Made by a program: the position numbers and the translations under genes. A stretch of DNA of 64,000 bases from JAEXOD01 sp963667875. GTDB lineage: Bacteria > Bacteroidota > Ignavibacteria > Ignavibacteriales > Melioribacteraceae. The stretch spans positions 124,001 to 188,000 of the forward strand of contig CAXXGC010000009.1 of NCBI GenBank assembly GCA_963667875.2, read 5' to 3'. Shown here piece by piece: positions 54,411 to 63,955 of the stretch; positions within the stretch are counted from its first letter, which is position 1; every line of letters starts with the position of its first letter. The notes under the pieces are model-generated. The model saw nothing but the letters and a program-made list of their open reading frames with translations. It was not told the DNA's origin and did not search any database.

Positions 54411-55775
54411 ATGAACAAGGGTGCATTTATGAAAAAAGGAATAAATTTGATAAAATCCTTTTTGAATACTATTGATACGAAGTTAGCTTTGTTGGAAAAA
54501 TACAAAGTTCCTAAATTTATCAGAAACAAATATACATTGGCTGTATTGCTAATAATAATTGTTGTTTCCTTTTTTGCCTCATTTAGAAGCGGTGCGGTTG
54601 ATGGAGATGAAATACCGGAATATAAAGTAAAAAGAGGCAATTTTTTAGTGACATTGACGGAAAGCGGGGAATTGATGGCAAAAAACTCCCTTACTGTTTC
54701 CGCACCTAGAATAAGAGGGACATTAAAAATTGTTTATTTGATACCGGAAGGTCAATATGTAAAAGCCGGTGATGTTTTGGTTAAGTTTGATCCAACTGAA
54801 GCAGTGGCAAAAGTACAAGAAGAAGAATCAAAACTGGAAATAGCTTTAAGTGATAAAGATAAATTGCTTGCAAATCAAATGTCTTCGGATGCGCAAATGG
54901 AATCGCAGTTAAAAAGTGCCGAATTAAGTTATGAACTAAGTAAACTTAATTTAGAGCAGATGAAATTTGAAGCAGATGTAAAGCAGCGTGAGGCAAAACT
55001 TAATCATCAAAAAAACGAATTAAGTTATTTGCAAACCAAACAGGAAGCGGAATCAAAAAAAATCATTCAAGGTTCAGAGCTTAAAAAAATGGAAATTGAA
55101 ATTAAGCAGAGAAGAAGTGATTTAGATGAAGCTAAACGCGATTTAGATGCATTAACCTTAACCGCACCTGCCGAAGGATTGGTAGTTTATAGTGCCAACT
55201 GGTCCAATGACGGCAGAAAATATGCAATTGGTGATACTCCGTGGAGTGGTGCAACAATTGTAACTCTTCCTGATCTTTCTTCAATGCAAAGTTTAACTAC
55301 TGTTAATGAAGTTGACGTAAGCAAGGTAAAAACCGGGAATAAAGTAATTGTTAAACTTGATGCTTTTCAAGACAGCACATTTACAGGATTAGTTGGAACT
55401 GTAGCTTCGCTGGGTAAACAAAAAGGGAACGATCCTAATATTAAGGTTTTTGAAATTGCCGTTGATATTAAGGGACGTTCTAAAATTTTAAAACCAGGTA
55501 TGACCACTTCAAACAAAATTGTTATGAATGAAATACCAAATGTAATTTTTATACCGCAGGAAGGAATTTTTGAAAAACAGGGTAAAAAAATTGTTTACAT
55601 TAAAGATGGTTCGTCATTTGAAGAAAAAGTTGTGGAAATTGGTGAAAAAAGCGAAGATTTTGTTGTGATTAAAAAAGGAATTCAAAGCGGTGATGTTGTT
55701 TTATTACGCGATCCTACTATTATTCCAAACGATAAAAATGAACCGAATCAAAACAATTCCGGAATCCCAAATTAA
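54411..55775 (+). CDS. HlyD/MacA-type efflux adaptor
   Basis: A 454-residue membrane-fusion protein. One N-terminal membrane helix (about 46-60, YTLAVLLIIIVVSFFASF) is followed by a split lipoyl domain (GTLKIVYLIPEGQYVKAGDV ... LTAPAEGLVVY) around a long coiled-coil hairpin (about 130-250), then a beta-barrel. It joins the following ABC permease to a TolC channel. Start choice is open: ATG 54411 (AGGA upstream) or ATG 54429 (AAGGG upstream). It is the first gene of a chain running to about 60.7 kb with gaps of only 1-36 bases. Confidence 0.88.
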   Translation: MNKGAFMKKGINLIKSFLNTIDTKLALLEKYKVPKFIRNKYTLAVLLIIIVVSFFASFRSGAVDGDEIPEYKVKRGNFLVTLTESGELMAKNSLTVSAPRIRGTLKIVYLIPEGQYVKAGDVLVKFDPTEAVAKVQEEESKLEIALSDKDKLLANQMSSDAQMESQLKSAELSYELSKLNLEQMKFEADVKQREAKLNHQKNELSYLQTKQEAESKKIIQGSELKKMEIEIKQRRSDLDEAKRDLDALTLTAPAEGLVVYSANWSNDGRKYAIGDTPWSGATIVTLPDLSSMQSLTTVNEVDVSKVKTGNKVIVKLDAFQDSTFTGLVGTVASLGKQKGNDPNIKVFEIAVDIKGRSKILKPGMTTSNKIVMNEIPNVIFIPQEGIFEKQGKKIVYIKDGSSFEEKVVEIGEKSEDFVVIKKGIQSGDVVLLRDPTIIPNDKNEPNQNNSGIPN

Positions 55776-55780
55776 TTGCT

Positions 55781-57079
55781 ATGAAAAAGATAGAAAATTT
55801 TAAAATCGGTTTAACAGAACTAAAATCAAACAAAATGCGCACGTCTTTAACAATGTTGGGCATTATTTTTGGAGTTGGTGCTGTAATTGCAATGCTTTCC
55901 ATTGGTGAAGGTGCCCGGCAGGAAACATTAGAGCAAATAGAATTACTAGGAACTAATAATATAATTATTAATACAAAAAAAATACCTAAAAGCAGCAGTG
56001 ATAAAAAAGCTTCATTTTCGCCCGGACTTAATTTAAAGGATGCCAGTTCTATTAAATCAATTAATCCTTTTGTCGAATCTGTTACTCCTCAGCTTGAGTA
56101 TGAATTGCAGGTTAGGTATAAATCGGATTTTTTAGAAACAAAAATAATAGGAACTACTGAAAATTATCCGCAAACATTTAATTCCAAACTTTATTTGGGA
56201 GCGTTTTTTCAAAAGTCGCACATGGATAATTATGCCCCCGTGTGCGTAATTGGGTATGGAATAAAGGAGAAATTGTTCAAATTTGAAAATCCTATTGGTA
56301 AAAAAGTTAAAATAGGAACAACTTGGTTTAGCGTAATAGGGGTATTGGAATCAAAAAATATTTCAACTGCCGGAATGGATAAACTTGGCTTACGCGATTT
56401 TAACAGTGATATTTATGTTCCGTTTACAACAATGAGTTATAAAATTGAAAAACCTCCAAAAGACGAAGAAGGTATGAGCGGATTCTTTTTCTTTTTTGGC
56501 GGCAATCAATCCGTTAATGTAATTGATAGAAAAGGTGTTAACCAGCTAACAGTTAAAGTTAAGGAAGGAAAATCGATACAAGAAACTGCCGCACTGATAA
56601 GCAGAATATTATATCGCAGACATTATGGAACCTTGGATTATGAAGTTGTGATTCCTGAACAATTGTTAGAGCAAAAACAAAAAACACAAAAAATATTTAA
56701 TATTGTTATGGGTGCAATTGCAGGGATTTCGTTATTGGTTGGCGGAATTGGTATTATGAATATTATGCTTGCAAATATTTTGGAACGAACCAAAGAAATT
56801 GGTATAAGACGTGCAATTGGTGCCACACGAAACGATGTTTTGGGACAATTTATGTATGAAGCAATAATTATTAGCATTGTGGGAGGTCTTCTTGGTATTA
56901 TTACGGGATATATACTTACTTCAGCAATAACAAGTTATGCCGAATGGAGAACTATCATAACTCCTTTTTCGGTTATTTTGGCATTTGTGGTTTCGGTATG
57001 TGTGGGACTTGTTTTTGGAATTTACCCGGCAAAAAAGGCAGCAGATAAAGACCCAATCGAATCGTTGCGTTATGAATAA
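55781..57079 (+). CDS. MacB/FtsX-type ABC transporter permease
   Basis: A 432-residue permease with one N-terminal helix (MRTSLTMLGIIFGVGAVIAM), a large periplasmic MacB_PCD domain (about 40-290), and three C-terminal helices of the FtsX domain (IMGAIAGISLLVGGIGIMN, ERTKEIGIRRAIGATRNDVL, then two more). Unlike E. coli MacB it has no fused ATPase, and none of the neighbouring genes encodes one. It starts five bases after the adaptor. The substrate is unknown; family members export peptides, macrolides or lipoproteins. Confidence 0.9.
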   Translation: MKKIENFKIGLTELKSNKMRTSLTMLGIIFGVGAVIAMLSIGEGARQETLEQIELLGTNNIIINTKKIPKSSSDKKASFSPGLNLKDASSIKSINPFVESVTPQLEYELQVRYKSDFLETKIIGTTENYPQTFNSKLYLGAFFQKSHMDNYAPVCVIGYGIKEKLFKFENPIGKKVKIGTTWFSVIGVLESKNISTAGMDKLGLRDFNSDIYVPFTTMSYKIEKPPKDEEGMSGFFFFFGGNQSVNVIDRKGVNQLTVKVKEGKSIQETAALISRILYRRHYGTLDYEVVIPEQLLEQKQKTQKIFNIVMGAIAGISLLVGGIGIMNIMLANILERTKEIGIRRAIGATRNDVLGQFMYEAIIISIVGGLLGIITGYILTSAITSYAEWRTIITPFSVILAFVVSVCVGLVFGIYPAKKAADKDPIESLRYE

Positions 57080-57114
57080 TATACTTTAATTTTGTGTTCT
57101 ATACGAGGTGATGA

Positions 57115-58548
57115 ATGTATAAAAAAAGCTTTTTAATAATAATAATATTTCTTTTTATTAATAATTGTGTATCTTCGCAGCAAGTATTAAAATTAACGGA
57201 TGCAATTAATATTGCGCTTGGTGAAAGTTACAATGTAAAATCTGCTAAATATTCTCTTGAAAATTCCGAAAAAAGTTTGGAAGCTGTAAAATTAGGTCTC
57301 ATGTCTTCAGTTGACCTTGAATTTGATTTACCCGATTATAACCGAAGTTTATCAAGCAAATTTAACTCTACAACAGGCAGCGAACAATTTTATTCGGTTG
57401 GATATACTACTTTAGAAGGCCGGTTATATATTAACCAGCCTATAATTTTTACCAATGGTACTTTTTCTATTGTCGGCAGTATGTTTGGAAGAGAGCAATT
57501 TAGTGATAATTCACCAAAAGCAAAAGATTATTTCTCAAATTTAAGCGTTCGGTTGCAACAGCCGTTATTCACTTTTAATACACAAAAAGCAAATTTGGAA
57601 CGTGCCGAGTTAAATCTTAAAAAAACTCAAAGGAATTATAGCCAAACAGAAAAAGATATTATTTATCAGGTCACATCAAGTTTTTTTAGATTATTTCAAT
57701 TAAAAAAGAATGCTGAAATTACTTCCGAAAAAGTAAATCAAACAGAAGAATCGTATAATACCGCAGCAAATAAATTAAAAGCAGGTTTAATTGCCGAAGT
57801 TGAGGCTTTACAGCTTGAAGTTGATTTAGCTACTGCAAAAAACGAACTGTTAAATGTTCAAAATGATTATCAGGAAGAAAAAAACAATTTTAAACTATTA
57901 ATAGGCCTTCCATTAAGTGATGAGTTTGACATTGAAGCAGATCTTAAGTTTATTGCAATTCAAATAAATTTAGAAGAAGCAATTGAAAGCGCATTAAAAA
58001 ACAGACCCGATTATTTAAATTCCGATGACGAAATTTATTTAAGCAGCTTAAATGTGGATGAGGTTGATTCAAAAAGAACCATTAAAGCAAATTTGGTTGC
58101 AAATTACGGTATAAATAAAAATGATGAAGAGTTTAATAAAATTTTTAACAATTTTGCCGATACAAGAAGTGTTGTTCTAACGGTTTCGGTCCCCGTTTGG
58201 GATTGGGGACAAAACAGTCGTGAAGTTGAAGCTGCTGAAGCTAATTACAGATTACAGGAATTAAACAGACAAAATTTAAAAGAATCAATAATTAACGAAA
58301 TAAGCTCGGCTGTAAACAGAATTAATTCGGCAAAAGCACGGGTTGAAGTGTTAAGCAAGTCGGTTGAAGTAGCAGAAAAAAGTTACAATATATCATTAGA
58401 AAGATTTAAAACAGGAACAATTACAAGTTTTGACTTGTCCCAAATGCAATTGCGTTTAACAGATGCTAAATTAAATAGTTTAAGCGCGTTAATTGATTAT
58501 AATATTGCAGTTGCTAATTTAGAACGAAAAACGTTTATTAAATACTAA
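57115..58548 (+). CDS. TolC-family outer membrane protein
   Basis: A 477-residue protein with a signal peptide (KKSFLIIIIFLFINNCVSSQ) and two OEP/TolC repeats: LKLTDAINIALGESYNVKSA near the start and ITSFDLSQMQLRLTDAKLNS near the end of the second. AGGTGATG lies upstream of the ATG. It completes an adaptor-permease-channel tripartite exporter with the two genes before it. A methyltransferase gene follows 12 bases later. Confidence 0.9.
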   Translation: MYKKSFLIIIIFLFINNCVSSQQVLKLTDAINIALGESYNVKSAKYSLENSEKSLEAVKLGLMSSVDLEFDLPDYNRSLSSKFNSTTGSEQFYSVGYTTLEGRLYINQPIIFTNGTFSIVGSMFGREQFSDNSPKAKDYFSNLSVRLQQPLFTFNTQKANLERAELNLKKTQRNYSQTEKDIIYQVTSSFFRLFQLKKNAEITSEKVNQTEESYNTAANKLKAGLIAEVEALQLEVDLATAKNELLNVQNDYQEEKNNFKLLIGLPLSDEFDIEADLKFIAIQINLEEAIESALKNRPDYLNSDDEIYLSSLNVDEVDSKRTIKANLVANYGINKNDEEFNKIFNNFADTRSVVLTVSVPVWDWGQNSREVEAAEANYRLQELNRQNLKESIINEISSAVNRINSAKARVEVLSKSVEVAEKSYNISLERFKTGTITSFDLSQMQLRLTDAKLNSLSALIDYNIAVANLERKTFIKY

Positions 58549-58560
58549 AAAAGATAAAAA

Positions 58561-59268
58561 ATGAAATATAACGAAGTGTTTTTACCCGGTCTTCAAAATC
58601 AAGTTAGATTTTTGCAAGACAACCTAAAATTGGAAAATTTAGATGTTCTTGTAATAGGAACATTTAGTGAATCAATAGCAGTAAGATTTGCTGTTGCCAC
58701 AAAAAAAACAGTCCACCTTATTGTCCCCGATTTTGATTCCTTATTAAACGCTAATATGCTTTTAGATGGGGATGAATCCGTTAAGGTTAAAATAATGGAT
58801 TACGAACGCACCGATTTTGAACCAAACACATTTGATTTGGTTTATGCTCAAGCATCCATTTCTTCGGAAAACAGAAGAAAAATACTTAAAGAAATAAAAA
58901 AGATATTAAAACCGGGCGGATATTTGTGTGTCGGAGAAATTACTTCAACCAATAAAGCTTTGCCTGTGTTTTTACAGGAAGCATATTATAGCTCGGGAAT
59001 TCAGCCAATACACGGTGAAGAATTAGTTAAATATTATAGCGATTTGGGATTTGAATTTATGAATTCGGAAGATTTTTCGGATACATTGCGCGAGTATTAT
59101 GCTAAGTGTAAACGAAAATTAAATGATTCGCTGGATGAACTAAAATCCAATGAACAAAGTTATTACAAAAAAATATTAAAACGAATTAGCCACGAATCAA
59201 ATTTATTTACACGTTTTAATGCAGAAAAATATATCGGTTTTACTTCAATGTTATTAAAAAGAGGATGA
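58561..59268 (+). CDS. Class I SAM-dependent methyltransferase
   Basis: A 235-residue protein with a Methyltransf_11-like core: the motif I region LDVLVIGTFSESIAVRFAVA (with GTFSES in place of the usual GxGxG), an acidic strand end MDYERTDF, FDLVYAQASI at motif IV, and ILKEIKKILKPGGYLCVGEI. The glycine loop is poor, so SAM binding is probable and not certain. The substrate is unknown. Its stop is followed one base later by the RlmD-like gene, suggesting coupled translation. Confidence 0.72.
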   Translation: MKYNEVFLPGLQNQVRFLQDNLKLENLDVLVIGTFSESIAVRFAVATKKTVHLIVPDFDSLLNANMLLDGDESVKVKIMDYERTDFEPNTFDLVYAQASISSENRRKILKEIKKILKPGGYLCVGEITSTNKALPVFLQEAYYSSGIQPIHGEELVKYYSDLGFEFMNSEDFSDTLREYYAKCKRKLNDSLDELKSNEQSYYKKILKRISHESNLFTRFNAEKYIGFTSMLLKRG

Positions 59269-59269
59269 T

Positions 59270-60694
59270 TTGCAAAAAGGAACAATATTAGAGTTAGAAA
59301 TTACCGATTATGCTTTTGAAGGAAAAGGAATTGCAAAAATAAAAGCAGGTGCCGATGATGACAAAAAATTTGTTGTATTTGTGCATGGTGCTTTCCCCGG
59401 CGATAAAATTGAAGCAAAAATAACAAAATATAAAAAAACTTATGCCGAAGCGGTTGTTGAAAAAATACTTGTTTCGTCTGATTTAAGAATTGAACCTAAG
59501 TGTAAATACCATTCGTACTGCGGTGGCTGCAAACAACAAGATATGATTTACAGCGGGCAGACAAATTACAAAACCGAACAAGTTAAAGATATTTTTGAAA
59601 GACTTGGCGGATTTAGTGATTTTGAGATGGATAATATTGCCGGAGCTGATAAAATATTTTATTACAGAAATAAAATGGAATATTCATTTGCTGTTAAAAG
59701 ATGGCTTACAAAAGAAGAAATAAACAAAAGTGAAATAATTGACAGAGATTTTGCTTTGGGGCTGCATATACCCGGCTTGTTTGACAAAGTTTTGGATGTT
59801 GAAGAATGTTTTCTGCAATCGGAATTAAGCAATAAAATATTAAATTTTACACGCAATTTTTTCAAAAATCGTAATGTGTCTATTTATTCAACAAATTCCC
59901 ACGAGGGGTATTTACGAAATTTAGTTATTCGAACATCGTTAAATACAAATGACGTGATGATCAATTTAGTTACTTCGAGTGATGATGAAAAATTGATGAA
60001 TGATTACACTAATGAATTGTTAAAACTTTGTCCCGAAGTTACTACCGTTATTAATAATATTAATTTGAAAAAAGCTCAAATTGCTATTGGTGATTACGAA
60101 AAAGTTTATTTTGGTGAAGGATTTATATACGACTATATTGATAAATTTAAGTTTAGAATCAGCCCGAATTCGTTTTTTCAAACAAATACTGCTCAGGCTG
60201 AAAAACTGTATAATTTAACATCGGAATTTGCTGAAATTAATAATAATGAAATTGTCTACGACTTGTATTGCGGGGCTGGTACAATTTCTATTTATGTTTC
60301 GGACAAAGCTAAAAAAGTATACGGATTTGAAACTGTTGAATCCGCAATAAAAGATGGTGAAATTAATATTTTAATAAATAAAATAGAAAATGTAAAACTT
60401 TTTACTGCGGATTTAAATAAATCGTTTACACACAAAATAACCGAAAATAAACTTGAACAACCTGATGTAATTATTGCCGACCCTCCAAGAAGCGGCATGA
60501 ATCCGCAAACGGTTAGGGATATACTGGAATTAAAGCCAAACCGAATTGTTTATGTAAGCTGCAATCCTACCACGCAGGCGCGTGATATTAAATTATTAGT
60601 TGAAGGCGGGTATAAGCTGATAAAAACAAAACCTGTTGATATGTTTCCACACACATATCATATCGAAAACGTTGCTTTGTTGAAATTGGAGTAA
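59270..60694 (+). CDS. rlmD: 23S rRNA (uracil-5-)-methyltransferase RlmD/TrmA family
   Basis: A 474-residue enzyme. A TRAM domain (about 1-60, ILELEITDYAFEGKGIAKI) binds RNA. Cysteines CKYHSYCGGC (about 78-87) plus one near 182 (EECFLQ) can hold a 4Fe-4S cluster. The methyltransferase domain has VYDLYCGAGTISIYVS, DPPRSGMNPQTV and the catalytic VSCNPTTQARD, ending HIENVALLKLE. It methylates a uracil C5, most likely in 23S rRNA. Start is TTG 59270 with GAGG upstream. RlmD versus RlmC/RumB paralogues cannot be separated fully by eye. Confidence 0.9.
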   Translation: MQKGTILELEITDYAFEGKGIAKIKAGADDDKKFVVFVHGAFPGDKIEAKITKYKKTYAEAVVEKILVSSDLRIEPKCKYHSYCGGCKQQDMIYSGQTNYKTEQVKDIFERLGGFSDFEMDNIAGADKIFYYRNKMEYSFAVKRWLTKEEINKSEIIDRDFALGLHIPGLFDKVLDVEECFLQSELSNKILNFTRNFFKNRNVSIYSTNSHEGYLRNLVIRTSLNTNDVMINLVTSSDDEKLMNDYTNELLKLCPEVTTVINNINLKKAQIAIGDYEKVYFGEGFIYDYIDKFKFRISPNSFFQTNTAQAEKLYNLTSEFAEINNNEIVYDLYCGAGTISIYVSDKAKKVYGFETVESAIKDGEINILINKIENVKLFTADLNKSFTHKITENKLEQPDVIIADPPRSGMNPQTVRDILELKPNRIVYVSCNPTTQARDIKLLVEGGYKLIKTKPVDMFPHTYHIENVALLKLE

Positions 60695-60757
60695 TAAGTT
60701 GATATATTTAAAGAGTGAAAGAGTTTAATATCTATTTTTTACAAAGGAATTGTTTTT

Positions 60758-61078
60758 ATGGTTAATAAAAAAATTATAGAAATTGTTCAAGAATATTTAT
60801 TGGCTTTAAAAAAGAAAAATGTATATATATCAAAAGCGTTTTTATTTGGAAGTCAGGCAAATGGAACGGCAACGGAAAATAGCGATATTGATTTAATGCT
60901 GGTATCCCCTTTGTTTGATGAAGAAAAAGATAAATATGCTTCGGTTTTATGGTTTACTGCGGGTGATATAAGTTATTTAATTGAACCTTTGGCAATTGGG
61001 GAATATAGATTTAATACCGATAATATTTCCCCAATTGTCGGTATTGTTAAATCCGAAGGTGTTGAAGTTAGTATATAG
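60758..61078 (+). CDS. Minimal nucleotidyltransferase (MNT) domain protein, orphan
   Basis: A 106-residue protein with the pol-beta-like signature GSQANGTATENSDIDL (31-46): Gly-Ser, then the two metal-binding Asp at 43 and 45. MNT proteins often act as antitoxins that AMPylate a HEPN toxin (MntA/HepT). No HEPN-domain gene is next to it: upstream is RlmD, downstream a convergent MATE gene 20 bases away. Hence the partner is missing, elsewhere, or the protein works alone. Confidence 0.85.
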   Translation: MVNKKIIEIVQEYLLALKKKNVYISKAFLFGSQANGTATENSDIDLMLVSPLFDEEKDKYASVLWFTAGDISYLIEPLAIGEYRFNTDNISPIVGIVKSEGVEVSI

Positions 61079-61098
61079 TTTCCTGTTGTTAATAAGTG

Positions 61099-62439
61099 TT
61101 ATACTTGCACCGCAAGCTTTTTTAGCTGCCAGCGCAAAATAAAAAATGTTACAAATGCTGCTGTAAAATCCGCAATAGGCCCCGCCAGCCAAACGCCTGT
61201 AAGACCCCAAAAGCGAGGAATTATTAATAACAGGGGAATAAGGAAAATAACCTGCCGTGCAAGTGACATAAAAATGGAAAATTTTGCTTTTCCAATTGAT
61301 TGAAAAAAAGTGGCTGTAACCATCTGAAATCCGACAATGGGGAACATAACAAGGTTTATTCTTAATCCTGTAGTCGCCAAATCAATAAGTTGTTTATTTG
61401 ATGTAAAAGCACTAGCCAATAAATGAGGAATAAACTCTGCAAGTAAAAAACCAAAAGTAGTAACACAAGTGGCAGCTAATACTGTATATTTATAAACTCT
61501 CACTACACGATCATTTTGTCCCGCTCCAAAATTATAACCTGTAATGGGCTGCATCCCTTGATTAAGACCAACAACAATCATAACAAAAAGTACACCTATG
61601 CTGCCCAGTATACCATATGCCCCAACAGCATAATCGCCGCCATATTTAACAAGATTCATATTAGTTATTATTATAATTATGCTTGCGCATATATGCAGTA
61701 ATGATGTTGACATTCCGATAGCAATAATTTCTTTAACTAAACTGAACTTAAGTTTAAAATAACCGCGTATAAAATATACTACACCTTTATTTGTTAAAAA
61801 ATGATTTATTACCATAATAAATCCGACAGTTTGGGCGCATACGGTTGCAGCCGCCGCTCCCCTTATTCCCCAGTGAAACATAAAAATAAAAATAGGGGCA
61901 AGAATACTGTTTATTAAAACAGTTAAAAGCGTAACGTTCATTGCCTTTCGCGGATTTCCGGAAGCCCGCATTATATTATTAAGGCCGAAATAGTTAAAAT
62001 TGATAAATGAACCGGCAAGAATGACCTGCAAAAATTCTTTTGCATAGGGTAAAGTTGCTTTGCTTGCTCCAAAAATAAAAAGGAGTTCGTCAATAAATAA
62101 AAAAGTAAATAAAGTGAAAAGTAAACTTAATATAGTATTCAAAAGTACTGCGCATCCAAGTATTTTATTTGCGGCATCTCTATTTTTTTCGCCTAATCGT
62201 ATAGATATAAGAGTTGCCGAACCTATTCCTATTAAAGCACCAAATGCAATAGTAAGATTCATAATTGGAAAAGTAATTGCAAGTCCCGAAATAGCTAATG
62301 GGCCAACACCATGCCCAATAAATATCCGGTCAATAATATTATATAATGAGGCCGCTGCAGTTGCAATAATAGCGGGTATTGAGTACTGCATTAACAATTT
62401 GCCTAATCGGGCAGTTCCTAGTTCGTTTGTGTTTGGCAT
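61099..62439 (-). CDS. MATE family multidrug/sodium efflux transporter
   Basis: A 446-residue membrane protein with about twelve helices in two related halves. Family features are LLMQYSIPAIIATAAASLYNI with IDRIFIGHGVGPLAISG near the start, and NQGMQPITGYNFGAGQND at the start of the second half. It exports cationic compounds in exchange for sodium ions or protons; substrate not known. It stands alone; no nearby regulator is evident. Confidence 0.93.
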   Translation of the reverse strand: MPNTNELGTARLGKLLMQYSIPAIIATAAASLYNIIDRIFIGHGVGPLAISGLAITFPIMNLTIAFGALIGIGSATLISIRLGEKNRDAANKILGCAVLLNTILSLLFTLFTFLFIDELLFIFGASKATLPYAKEFLQVILAGSFINFNYFGLNNIMRASGNPRKAMNVTLLTVLINSILAPIFIFMFHWGIRGAAAATVCAQTVGFIMVINHFLTNKGVVYFIRGYFKLKFSLVKEIIAIGMSTSLLHICASIIIIITNMNLVKYGGDYAVGAYGILGSIGVLFVMIVVGLNQGMQPITGYNFGAGQNDRVVRVYKYTVLAATCVTTFGFLLAEFIPHLLASAFTSNKQLIDLATTGLRINLVMFPIVGFQMVTATFFQSIGKAKFSIFMSLARQVIFLIPLLLIIPRFWGLTGVWLAGPIADFTAAFVTFFILRWQLKKLAVQV

Positions 62440-62699
62440 ATATTTATCGTATCAAATAAATTATAAAAATATTCCTAATGGCTTAAATAAAGTCAAATTG
62501 TATGTGGTTTTATTATTCTTATATTTCCCATAAAACAGATTGGTGGGGAAATTAATTTACACATTCTTTGTTGTAAATATAACAATTATCTATTTAAAGA
62601 TAAATATACAAATCAATCCGGTAGTCTATAGAAATTGGACTTTGATGACTAATTCGAGATAAAAAAGCTATGTTTTATTAAATATGAGGGTGATTGGAT

Positions 62700-63380
62700 T
62701 TAATTACTTGAAGCTTCGGCTAAACCCATTAAATAAATTGTTTCGTGTATAAGATTTGCGGTAATTCCCCAAATAATATATTTTTCCGTTTTGTATGCAA
62801 GTACCGGATGTTTTTTGTTGTGCCATGTTTTGGAATACCTTGGAGGCAAACCTAGCTCTGTAACGGGTACAAGAGTTACTTTATTCCCGTTCTCATCTGT
62901 AATAAAAGGGGTTATTTCTACTTGTACACTGAATCTATCGGGTTCATTATTAATAAAAAAAGAAATGGGTATAGTAAAAATTTCCTCAACTTCCTTTTTA
63001 TCGTAATTTACAATTTCATTAAAATCGATATTTAATAACGCAGGAAAAGAATCAACAGTAACTCCATAAGGAGTAATTAAAGTATCCATACAACCTAAAA
63101 CTTCAATCACATCTTTTGAAATGCCGAGTTCTTCAACTGTTTCGCGTACAGCACAATCTAAAAACGATTTATCGGAATGTTTTTCGTAACGTCCGCCGGG
63201 GAAACAAATTTCACCTTCCTGATGAATTCCTTTTGCCCTAAGTTCAAATAAAAAACAATACTGATCATTTACTTTAATTATAGGAATAATAACGGCAGAA
63301 TTAAAATACAATCTTTTTTTTAGAATATTAGGATTTGCAGGTAAATTAAGTTTTAAATTATCTAATTGCTTTAATTCCAT
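62700..63380 (-). CDS. NUDIX hydrolase, CoA pyrophosphatase-like
   Basis: A 226-residue protein. The NUDIX box is present as GEICFPGGRYEKHSDKSFLD followed by CAVRETVEELGI, with the catalytic REXXEE. The 'FPGGR.E..D......A.RE' spacing and the preceding FLFELRAKGIHQEGE are like the NudL/CoA-diphosphatase group, which hydrolyses coenzyme A or related nucleotides. It lies 11 bases downstream of the DUF192 gene, so the two probably form an operon. Confidence 0.87.
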   Translation of the reverse strand: MELKQLDNLKLNLPANPNILKKRLYFNSAVIIPIIKVNDQYCFLFELRAKGIHQEGEICFPGGRYEKHSDKSFLDCAVRETVEELGISKDVIEVLGCMDTLITPYGVTVDSFPALLNIDFNEIVNYDKKEVEEIFTIPISFFINNEPDRFSVQVEITPFITDENGNKVTLVPVTELGLPPRYSKTWHNKKHPVLAYKTEKYIIWGITANLIHETIYLMGLAEASSN

Positions 63381-63391
63381 TTTATATTCAA

Positions 63392-63955
63392 CTAAAAAAT
63401 ATTCCAGTTAATTTTATCACCCTCTTTAATACTATATTTATCAGTAAATCCTGCATTTACTTCAACTACATACAATGCTGGTAACACAGAAGGACGGGGA
63501 TCCGTAGTAAATGGGGTTGCGTTTTTTTGAATTTTTACAATCTGTCTGTTCATATTAACAAAAATTATATCTAAAGATATAATTGTATTCTTCATCCAAA
63601 ATGACTGAGGTTCTTCAATTGTAAAAACAAATAACATCCCTTGATGTTCTTCCATAGATTTCCGGTACATTAATCCCTGCATACGTTTATTTTCAGTATC
63701 GGCTAATTCAATATCTATGTTTGATAAAGTGTCTCCCTTAGAATTAAAAAAGCATAAAGTGCCTTCTTTTTTAAATTGGATACCGGGAGTAGATTCTTGT
63801 TCTAAAGTTTTCATTTGTTCAACCGGAGTATTATCTGTTGGAATTAATTTAATAACAAAATAAAAAATCAGTAAAATTATAAAACCTAAAACTACAATAA
63901 AAACTCGGTTTTGGAATATTGAGGGTTTTGTTTTGTTTGATTGTGATTTTGGCAT
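63392..63955 (-). CDS. DUF192 family membrane-anchored protein
   Basis: A 187-residue protein. One N-terminal membrane helix (about 18-36, VFIVVLGFIILLIFYFVIKL) anchors a DUF192 domain (about 70-187) with the family marks IELADTENKRMQGLMYRKSM, MLFVF, FWMKNTIISLDIIFVN and VVEVNAGF. Function of DUF192 is not established. I chose ATG 63955; a TTG at 63988 would add 11 residues. The NUDIX gene follows. Confidence 0.87.
   Translation of the reverse strand: MPKSQSNKTKPSIFQNRVFIVVLGFIILLIFYFVIKLIPTDNTPVEQMKTLEQESTPGIQFKKEGTLCFFNSKGDTLSNIDIELADTENKRMQGLMYRKSMEEHQGMLFVFTIEEPQSFWMKNTIISLDIIFVNMNRQIVKIQKNATPFTTDPRPSVLPALYVVEVNAGFTDKYSIKEGDKINWNIF

Noticed and set aside
62060..62533. 157-codon plus-strand frame opposite the MATE gene
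   Set aside because: Antisense shadow of a membrane protein; no signals of its own.
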